DNA of 9,028 nucleotides from M3007 sp039804245 (GTDB lineage Bacteria > Bacteroidota > Bacteroidia > Chitinophagales > Saprospiraceae): the NCBI GenBank assembly GCA_039804245.1, contig JBDLWO010000122.1, forward strand, positions 1 through 9,028, read 5' to 3'. Below the pieces are notes generated by a model, which was not told the origin of the DNA, searched no databases, and saw only the letters and a program-made list of their open reading frames with translations. Within the stretch, counting starts at the first letter, position 1. Each line of letters begins with the position of its first letter. Position numbers and translations under genes: made by a program. Positions 1 to 6,510 of the stretch are shown here, piece after piece.

Positions 1-2092
1 ACCTGGCGATTCAGGTTGCCGGCACTTCTACAACTGCAGCCTCTTTCCGCGCTGACCTGAGCGGTCTGGCCGGAGGAGCGGCTACTGTGTTTGCCTCTGG
101 CTTCCTGGGTTCTACACCATCTTTCGGTGTATTTGCTGCGCTTCCGAACGGAACAGTAATAGCACTTCCTGCGACCCCGACTGCCCGCGTACAGATCATC
201 CACAACTCACCTGAGCCCACGGTTGACCTGTATGTTGACAATGCGCAACTGGCTGACAACTTTGCGTTCCGCACAGCTACACCGTTCATCGATGTTCCTT
301 CTGACCGCGACCTGACTGTAGGCGTGGCTGGCGACAACAGCGCTTCTGCCGCTGACGCGATTGCGACTTTCCCGGTTAATTTCGAGACTGGCAAGACTTA
401 TGTAGTAATGGCTGGCGGCGTGGTAGGCAATACCGGCGCTACCGCTTTCAATCTGTTTGTGAACGGTAATGCCCGCGAGGCAGGTACCGGCAGCAATGTT
501 GATGTAGCCGTATTCCACGGATCACCGGATGCACCGGCTGTTGATGTGGACGCTGTATTTGTAGCTGACAACGTAGTATCCAATCTGTCGTTTGGCGAGT
601 TCACGGGCTACCTGAGCCTGCCTGCTGCGAAGTACGACCTGGCGATTCAGGTTGCCGGCACCTCTACGACTGCTGCCTCTTTCCGTGCTGACCTGAGCGG
701 TCTGGCTGGAGGAGCAGCCACTGTGTTTGCCTCTGGCTTCCTGGGTTCTGCACCATCTTTCGGTGTATTTGCTGCGCTTCCGAACGGAACAGTAATAGCA
801 CTTCCTGCTACACCAACTGCCCGCGTACAGATCATCCACAACTCACCGGAGCCCACGGTTGACCTGTATGTTGACAACGCGCAACTGGCCGACAACTTTG
901 CCTTCCGCACAGCCACGGCATTTATTGATGTTCCTTCTGACCGCGACCTGACTGTAGGCGTGGCTGGCGACAACAGCGCTTCTGCCGCTGACGCGATTGC
1001 GACTTTCCCGGTTAATTTCGAGACAGGCAAGACGTATGTAGTGATGGCCGGCGGCGTGGTAGGCAATACCGGCGCTACCGCTTTCAACCTGTTTGTAAAC
1101 GGTAATGCCCGCGAGGCAGGTACTGGCAGCAATGTTGATGTAGCTGTGTTCCACGGTTCACCGGACGCACCGGCTGTTGATGTTGACGCTTTATTCGTTG
1201 CCAATAACGTAGTATCGAATCTGTCGTTTGGCGAGTTCACAGGCTACCTGAGCCTGCCTGCTGCCAAGTACGACCTGGCGATTCAGGTTGCCGGCACTTC
1301 TACAACTGCAGCCTCTTTCCGTGCTGACCTGAGCGGTCTGGCCGGAGGAGCGGCCACTGTGTTTGCTTCTGGCTTCCTGGGTTCTGCACCATCTTTCGGT
1401 GTATTTGCTGCGCTTCCGAACGGAACAGTAATAGCACTTCCGGCTACACCGACTGCCCGCGTACAGATCATCCACAACTCACCTGAGCCTACGGTTGACC
1501 TGTATGTTGACAATGCGCAACTGGCTGACAACTTCGAATTCCGTACTGCTCTCCCCTTTATTGACGTGCCTTCAGACCGCGACCTGACTGTAGGCGTGGC
1601 TGGCTCCAACAGTGCCTCTGCCGCTGACGCAATTGCCACATTCCCGGTTAATTTCGAGACAGGCAAGTCTTACGTAGTGATGGCTGGCGGCGTTGTAGGT
1701 GCTACCGGTGCTACCGCTTTCAACCTGTTTGTAAACGGTAATGCCCGCGAGGCGGGTACTGGCAGCAATGTTGATGTAGCTGTATTCCACGGATCACCGG
1801 ACGCACCGGCTGTTGATGTGGACGCTGTATTTGTTGCAGACAATGTAGTATCCAATCTGTCCTTCGGACAGTTCACAGGCTATCTGAGTCTGCCTGCTGC
1901 GAAGTACGACCTGGCTATTCAGGTTGCTGGCACATCCACTACTGCTGCCTCCTTCCGCGCTGACCTGAGCGGACTGGCTGGTGGTGCTGCCACAGTATTT
2001 GCGTCTGGCTATCTCACGCAGGCGCCCGGTTTCGGATTGTACGCTGCGCTCCCTAACGGAGCAGTAGTGCCACTTCCGGCTACACCGACTGC
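1..2092 (+). repeat. Tandem 636-bp DUF4397 coding repeats (one partial and three full copies)
   Basis: Copies start at the ARVQIIHNSP codons: the tail of a copy at 1-184, then 185-820, 821-1456 and 1457-2092. The spacing is exactly 636 bp (212 codons) each time. Copies 185-820 and 821-1456 differ by about 39 bases by eye but by only three residues (P/A, V/L, D/N). Copy 1457-2092 is more changed, especially at its end (ASGYLTQAPGFGLYAALPNG). The array clearly continues to the left of the window. Confidence 0.95.
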
Positions 2093-3011
2093 CCGCGTAC
2101 AGATTATTCACAATTCACCTGCGCCAACAGTTGACGTGTATGCAGATGGAACCCGTCTGATAGACAACTTTGAGTTCCGCAAGGCGACACCATTTATTAC
2201 AGTACCAGCTGACCGTAACATTACCATCGGTATTGCCGGAGAAAACAGCAACAGTGCTGCTGATGCCATTGCCACCTTCCCCGCCAACTTCAATACCGGA
2301 GGTACCTACGTAGTGATGGCTGGTGGCGTTGTGGGCAACACGGGTGCTACCGCTTTCAATCTGTTTGTAAAAGAAGGAGCACGTGAAATTTCGAGTGGTC
2401 CGGCCAATGTTGACGTACAGCTGTTCCACGGAGCACCTGATGCGCCAGAGGTAGATGTTCGTCTTCCCGGTGGTGCCATTCTGTTCGACAACGTAGAGTT
2501 CGGAGAGTATGCCGATTACCAGAGCATCCCTGCCACCAACTACAAGGTATATCTGACTCCATCAAACGACAACAACAACATTCTGGCTGCTTACACAGCA
2601 CCATTGTCGCTGATTCCCGGACAGGCAGTAACTGTATTTGCATCCGGCTACTTTGGCGGAGGCACACCTGCATTTGGTGTTTGGGCTGCACTGAGTTCGG
2701 GAGTAACTCTTCCGCTGACTCCAGCTGCAGTATCAGTGAATGACCTGGAAACAGTAACAGATTTCAGGCTTGCTCCGAATCCGGCTGTTGACCAGGTAGT
2801 AGTGAGTTTTGACGTAAAAGAAAGCAGCAATCTGCGTTACCGCATCATGGACTACAGTGGCCGTCTGGTACAGGAGGGCGATTTTGGACAAGTGAGTGCC
2901 GGTACATTCAGCGAGCGTATTCTGGTGAACGATCTGCCGCAGGGCACGTACAACCTGGAAATCCGTTCAGAAGCGGGATCGAAAGTTACCCGTTTTGTGA
3001 TTCAGAAATAG
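1..3011 (+). CDS. DUF4397-repeat secreted surface protein with T9SS sorting tail (5' partial)
   Basis: The frame is open from the first complete codon (position 3) to the TAG at 3009-3011, giving 1002 residues with the N-terminus outside the window. A GTG at 87 lies inside a repeat (TVFASG) and is not a start. The protein is a tandem series of 212-residue units. Each has two related halves: one starting ARVQIIHNSPEPTVDLY and one starting VDVAVFHGSPDAPAVDV, followed by a YLSLPAAKYDLAIQVAGT stretch and a TVFASGFLG strand. The HNSP/HGSPDAP-VDV pattern is the DUF4397 signature, a beta-rich extracellular domain common in Bacteroidota. The last 82 residues (FRLAPNPAVDQ to VIQK) form a type A T9SS C-terminal sorting domain, so the protein is expected to cross the outer membrane and be anchored or released. 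Ligand and role are unknown; adhesion or a structural role is a guess. A terminator follows 26 bp after the stop. Product class is well supported, function is not. Confidence 0.95.
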   Translation, partial: LAIQVAGTSTTAASFRADLSGLAGGAATVFASGFLGSTPSFGVFAALPNGTVIALPATPTARVQIIHNSPEPTVDLYVDNAQLADNFAFRTATPFIDVPSDRDLTVGVAGDNSASAADAIATFPVNFETGKTYVVMAGGVVGNTGATAFNLFVNGNAREAGTGSNVDVAVFHGSPDAPAVDVDAVFVADNVVSNLSFGEFTGYLSLPAAKYDLAIQVAGTSTTAASFRADLSGLAGGAATVFASGFLGSAPSFGVFAALPNGTVIALPATPTARVQIIHNSPEPTVDLYVDNAQLADNFAFRTATAFIDVPSDRDLTVGVAGDNSASAADAIATFPVNFETGKTYVVMAGGVVGNTGATAFNLFVNGNAREAGTGSNVDVAVFHGSPDAPAVDVDALFVANNVVSNLSFGEFTGYLSLPAAKYDLAIQVAGTSTTAASFRADLSGLAGGAATVFASGFLGSAPSFGVFAALPNGTVIALPATPTARVQIIHNSPEPTVDLYVDNAQLADNFEFRTALPFIDVPSDRDLTVGVAGSNSASAADAIATFPVNFETGKSYVVMAGGVVGATGATAFNLFVNGNAREAGTGSNVDVAVFHGSPDAPAVDVDAVFVADNVVSNLSFGQFTGYLSLPAAKYDLAIQVAGTSTTAASFRADLSGLAGGAATVFASGYLTQAPGFGLYAALPNGAVVPLPATPTARVQIIHNSPAPTVDVYADGTRLIDNFEFRKATPFITVPADRNITIGIAGENSNSAADAIATFPANFNTGGTYVVMAGGVVGNTGATAFNLFVKEGAREISSGPANVDVQLFHGAPDAPEVDVRLPGGAILFDNVEFGEYADYQSIPATNYKVYLTPSNDNNNILAAYTAPLSLIPGQAVTVFASGYFGGGTPAFGVWAALSSGVTLPLTPAAVSVNDLETVTDFRLAPNPAVDQVVVSFDVKESSNLRYRIMDYSGRLVQEGDFGQVSAGTFSERILVNDLPQGTYNLEIRSEAGSKVTRFVIQK
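2093..2728 (+). repeat. Diverged terminal DUF4397 repeat
   Basis: This fifth unit keeps the 212-residue layout but has drifted: HNSPAPTVDVYADGTRL, KEGAREISSGPANVDVQLF, HGAPDAPEVDVRLPGG, then YKVYLTPSNDNNN in place of the YDLAIQVAGTS segment. It joins the array to the sorting domain, and the 3' boundary is approximate. A degenerate last copy is what is expected if recombination homogenises only the inner copies. Confidence 0.88.
2763..3008 (+). other. Type IX secretion C-terminal sorting domain
   Basis: These 82 residues start FRLAPNPAVDQVVVSFDV and contain YRIMDYSGRLVQEGDF and LPQGTYNLEIRS, ending TRFVIQK. The PNP motif, the D-SG-LV turn, the L--GTY-L motif and the basic end are the hallmarks of the Por_Secre_tail/TIGR04183 family. 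Such tails are recognised by the outer-membrane T9SS and usually removed by a sortase-like protease (PorU in Porphyromonas). Confidence 0.93.
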
Positions 3012-3037
3012 GTTTGGTTAATAAACAAGTTGGAATT

Positions 3038-3068
3038 GGGCCGCTTCCGTTCGGGGGCGGCCCTTTTT
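3038..3068 (+). terminator. Rho-independent terminator of the DUF4397 gene
   Basis: The arm gggccgc (3038-3044) pairs perfectly with gcggccc (3057-3063). Inside it, ttcc (3045-3048) can pair with gggg (3053-3056), including two G-T pairs, leaving a four-base loop. Five Ts follow at 3064-3068. It sits 26 bp after the stop and separates the surface-protein transcript from the kinase gene. Confidence 0.9.
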
Positions 3069-3160
3069 CGTATTTGTATCCAACCTTGTTCGGGATGGTA
3101 AAAAGTACATTATCAAAGAAATCAGGTACTAAATCAAAGACTACACGGGTAATTAGTTCA

Positions 3161-3168
3161 CATCTTTG
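3161..3168 (+). promoter_or_regulatory. Possible Bacteroidota -7 promoter element for the kinase gene
   Basis: The sequence catctttg followed by ca matches the Bacteroidota -7 consensus TAnnTTTG at all but the first base. Transcription starting a few bases downstream would leave a leader of about 25-30 nt before the ATG at 3202. I see no good TTTG/TTG -33 partner at the usual spacing (about 3136-3144 reads aaagactac), so the call is tentative. If right, it excludes the TTG at 3166 as a start codon, because that codon lies in the promoter. The rest of 3069-3160 shows nothing recognisable. Confidence 0.4.
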
Positions 3169-3201
3169 CATGGTATTAGCCACACCATCGCTTCCAAACA
3201 A

Positions 3202-6200
3202 ATGTCAGTCAGATCTCTGTTTTTCTCCATCATTATCTTGCTTTCGTTACAGTCTGTCTGTTCACAAAACATAATAGAGCTGACTGTAGATGATGGTTTG
3301 TCGCAGGGGTTTGTCAGCAGTATTGTACAGGACAATGACGGTTATATATGGGCTGGAACGATTAACGGCCTGAACCGATACGACGGATACCAGTTCAAGA
3401 CATATCGCCACTCAAAGACCGACGTGTATTCTGTCAGTTCGGATGCAATTCTGTCGCTTGCCCATGATCACACGGGCAGAATATGGGTGGCGACCAATGC
3501 GGGAATACAATATTATGATCCCGGAAAAGATTGTTTCGAGACCCCCCGCATACTGACGGAAAATAAAGTTGGCCATTCGTCGGGTTTCAGTATCAGTGGC
3601 GACAGGTTGCTGGTAGCCGACAGGGAAATATTGAGGATATTCAGAATTAAAGGTTCAGATCCCCGGAACATACTGGAACTGGAAACAAGTATACCCGTAT
3701 TACAGGAGTATCAGACACTGGGCAGTCTGAATTGTCTTTTTCAGCGGGATGGGAAAATATGGGCGGGTACTTACGATGGCATATTTGAAATCAGTAATAA
3801 TGGGCAGTTTACGCGGGTACTACCAGGAATAAGGGCCAGTGTATACCAGATATGGAATGATGAAATACACAACCAAATTTGCATCCAGACCATTGATGAA
3901 GTAATATTCATGAACAGAAATGGGGAACTGAACCGGATTCCAGTGAGCGAAATGAACTATGGGGCTGGTTTGGCAGGCAGAAAAATGGGAGACAAATACG
4001 TTCTGTTCATCGGGGAGGAAGTCAGACTCTGGAATGGAAGCGATCTGAATTCAACAGATATCAATTTCGGTAAAAAAATAGTCTCCGGTTTCGTTGACCG
4101 GCAGGACAATCTGTGGCTCGGGTTCGACGGAACGGGAATAAGCTGTGTAAAAAAACGGGATAACTCTGTGACGCGTATTTTCCGGAAGGATATCTCGGCA
4201 AGCAAGAAACCCCTGCTTGCAGAGGACGGAAGTATATGGTTTTATTGTAGGCCAAAAGGGAAGGAACAGCCTGTTTATGCGGGATACACAAGAGAAGGTG
4301 AACCACTGAATCGCCATCGCATCGGGTATCATTTTGAAAACGGATACAATGGTAAAGACTGGCTTGTAAAATCCGATTTTCAACTGGCTAGTGTGGACAG
4401 GAGTGGAACAGAAAGACTCGCACAAAATCCGGATCCGGGTAAACTTCACGTAACATTCGGTGTGACTGCGTTACCGGACAGTAAACTCATGTTACTGTCG
4501 GCCAGTGGTCGTGCCATCCGTTTTTACGACCCTGCTTCCGGGCTGATTTTCGCAGTGCCGGAAGCCGATCAAATACTGAGACAGTCTGAAAAATCCATTA
4601 ATCAGATCAATACAGATATTATCAATACAGATCAGGGATATTATGTATGGATTTCAGGACAATTTGGCATCATCCGGCTGCTGCCTGACTGGGAAAAACG
4701 AACCTGTGCAGTGTCAAATCAGGGCGCAGAAGTACTTTCGGGAAACAGTGACGACAAGGTCAGGATAATTTTTGCCCAACCTGACAGGTTTGTACCCGAT
4801 CTGCTGTGGATTGGTGCCTGGAACGGACTGTTCAGAATGGATATCCGGAATGACAGCATAAGCCGGGTAGTTTCATACCATTTGCCGGATACTGATCCGG
4901 TTTTTTGTATGGCCCAGACGGAACAGGATAACCTGTGGCTGGGAACCCAGCACGGGCTTGTCAATTACGATGTCAAATCGGGCAAAAGCAGGATTTACAC
5001 AGTGAAAGATGGCCTCCCGGCAGGCGAATTTAACCGAAACACAGCGATAGCCAGTCGCGACGGATTGATTGTAATGGGTACCGTCGAAGGTTACATCGCT
5101 TTTTATCCTGATGAACTGGGGAGAAAGGAGCCTCTGAGCAAGGTATTGATCACACAGGTGTTCCGGGGGAAATTTTCTATGCCACTTGAATGGAGCAATA
5201 AGGTAGTCACAATTCCTGATATGGCTTATGACTCGGCCAATATCATGATTTGCTTCAGTTCGCTTGACTTCCGTAATCACGACGTACAGCAGTATCGTTT
5301 CCGGATAAACAGCGACGCAGAATGGTTGTACAACGGCTACAAGAACAGCGTTTCACTGGCGGGACTACCTCCCGGCGAATATCACTTTGAGGTACAGTCA
5401 TCGCTGGGCGGAAGTGAGTGGAGTGATTCCACTTTTCTGCAGTTCGTCATTACCCCGCCCTGGTGGAAATCCTGGTGGGCCCGCTCGCTGATCGCCCTTT
5501 TGATACTGATACCGGCGTTGTTGATAATTCGAAACAGGCAGCTCCTGCAAAAAGAAAAACAACGGAGCGAACTGTTGATGCAGCAAAACAAGTACGAAAA
5601 AATGCTGGATGAAAATCGGGAGAAACTGCTGACCAATATCGCACATGATCTTAAAACTCCTATTACCCTGATCAATGGACTGATAGACTCCTGGGATGAA
5701 AGTACCCCGGAAAATACGAAAAAAATGACGGCCACCATAAGTCGTCAGGGGCAGGAAATGAATAAACTGGTGAATCAGATAATTAACCTGAACAGACTCA
5801 AAAAAATGGGGACGTTGCCAATGAATCCGTTGCCAACGGATCTGAATCAGGTTATTCATCATTTAATTTCCTCCTACAAGTATCTGGCGGAACTCAAACA
5901 GGTTGATTTTCAGTTAAATATGAATCAGTTTCCTGGGTTGGTTTTACTGGATGAAAGCCATTTGAGGACAATACTCGGAAATCTGTTGTCGAATGCCGTG
6001 AAATTTACTCCAACCGGCGGCCAGATAGTTTTCGAAGTAGAGAAGGACGGCGACCAGCTGGTATTCAGGGTAACAGACAGTGGTCCGGGTATTCCGAAAG
6101 CCGAGAGAGACAAAATATTCGAACGATATTACCAGTCGCAGCAAGCGAGGGAACTGGGCGGTTCCGGTATTGGACTGTCGTATGCTGCTGAAGTGGCCGG

Positions 6201-6510
6201 ATTGATCGGCGGCAAACTGGAGCTTGTAAACCGGGATGACAGAAAAACAGGCGCCACATTTCAATGTACCCTGCCCCTTCACACAGTGGATACAGACGCA
6301 GAGCCCGATGACAAAAATATGAATGAAAACGACTCCTCCACCATTCGTACAGATGAAAAACCGCTGATCCTGATTCGGACGGCGATGGCTGCTCGGATGC
6401 ACGGGAGGCGGGTGCGACTACCAATACAACACCGAATTATGCCTTTGGCGGTCCGTACGGCTCTAATGGTCTGGATAATAGTCTGGAAACCGCTACAGAG
6501 AGTGGCGTAG
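3202..6510 (+). CDS. Hybrid-type two-component sensor histidine kinase (Reg_prop/Y_Y_Y), truncated in the receiver domain and with an out-of-frame tail
   Basis: I chose ATG 3202 (MSVRSLFFSIIILL) because it gives a clean signal peptide ending near VCSQ; an in-frame TTG at 3166 is unlikely. Residues from about 30 carry Reg_prop propeller blades (DGLSQGFVSSIVQD, GYIWAGTINGLNRYDG, GRIWVATNAG, DNLWLGTQHGLVNYD). A Y_Y_Y domain follows at about 677-750 and a transmembrane helix at about 759-776. HisKA has phospho-acceptor H815 in IAHDLKTPI. HATPase_c spans about 918-1026, with N927/N931, D959-SGPG and the G986-GSGIG-L box. The catalytic core looks intact. DEKPLILI (to residue 1058) is how a receiver domain begins, but the aspartate, switch residues and expected C-terminal AraC-type HTH are missing. 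Residues 1059-1102 are TSP3-gene DNA read in the wrong frame. Relatives sense extracellular or periplasmic signals, often glycans, and regulate transcription directly. With no receiver or HTH, this copy could only signal through a separate regulator, or is dead or an artefact. Confidence 0.92.
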   Translation: MSVRSLFFSIIILLSLQSVCSQNIIELTVDDGLSQGFVSSIVQDNDGYIWAGTINGLNRYDGYQFKTYRHSKTDVYSVSSDAILSLAHDHTGRIWVATNAGIQYYDPGKDCFETPRILTENKVGHSSGFSISGDRLLVADREILRIFRIKGSDPRNILELETSIPVLQEYQTLGSLNCLFQRDGKIWAGTYDGIFEISNNGQFTRVLPGIRASVYQIWNDEIHNQICIQTIDEVIFMNRNGELNRIPVSEMNYGAGLAGRKMGDKYVLFIGEEVRLWNGSDLNSTDINFGKKIVSGFVDRQDNLWLGFDGTGISCVKKRDNSVTRIFRKDISASKKPLLAEDGSIWFYCRPKGKEQPVYAGYTREGEPLNRHRIGYHFENGYNGKDWLVKSDFQLASVDRSGTERLAQNPDPGKLHVTFGVTALPDSKLMLLSASGRAIRFYDPASGLIFAVPEADQILRQSEKSINQINTDIINTDQGYYVWISGQFGIIRLLPDWEKRTCAVSNQGAEVLSGNSDDKVRIIFAQPDRFVPDLLWIGAWNGLFRMDIRNDSISRVVSYHLPDTDPVFCMAQTEQDNLWLGTQHGLVNYDVKSGKSRIYTVKDGLPAGEFNRNTAIASRDGLIVMGTVEGYIAFYPDELGRKEPLSKVLITQVFRGKFSMPLEWSNKVVTIPDMAYDSANIMICFSSLDFRNHDVQQYRFRINSDAEWLYNGYKNSVSLAGLPPGEYHFEVQSSLGGSEWSDSTFLQFVITPPWWKSWWARSLIALLILIPALLIIRNRQLLQKEKQRSELLMQQNKYEKMLDENREKLLTNIAHDLKTPITLINGLIDSWDESTPENTKKMTATISRQGQEMNKLVNQIINLNRLKKMGTLPMNPLPTDLNQVIHHLISSYKYLAELKQVDFQLNMNQFPGLVLLDESHLRTILGNLLSNAVKFTPTGGQIVFEVEKDGDQLVFRVTDSGPGIPKAERDKIFERYYQSQQARELGGSGIGLSYAAEVAGLIGGKLELVNRDDRKTGATFQCTLPLHTVDTDAEPDDKNMNENDSSTIRTDEKPLILIRTAMAARMHGRRVRLPIQHRIMPLAVRTALMVWIIVWKPLQRVA

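Noticed and set aside
11..2830. Many antisense ORFs opposite the DUF4397 repeats
   Set aside because: They recur with the 636-bp period as mirror images of the repeat. Their sequences are low-complexity shadows without homology signals.
3166..3201. TTG start 12 codons upstream for the kinase
   Set aside because: It overlaps the likely -7 promoter element and would put a polar stretch (HGISHTIASKQ) in front of the signal peptide. ATG 3202 gives a normal signal peptide.
3014..3274. 86-codon + strand ORF between the two genes
   Set aside because: It runs through the terminator hairpin and into the kinase signal-peptide region in another frame, and it has no recognisable domain.
6350..6366. Programmed -1 frameshift at the run of five As (gaaaaacc) fusing kinase to TSP3 protein
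   Set aside because: The kinase frame still reads a plausible receiver start (KPLILI) after the A run. There is no canonical X-XXY-YYZ heptamer in frame and no obvious downstream stem. The fusion would also place an extracellular calcium-binding domain in the cytoplasm.
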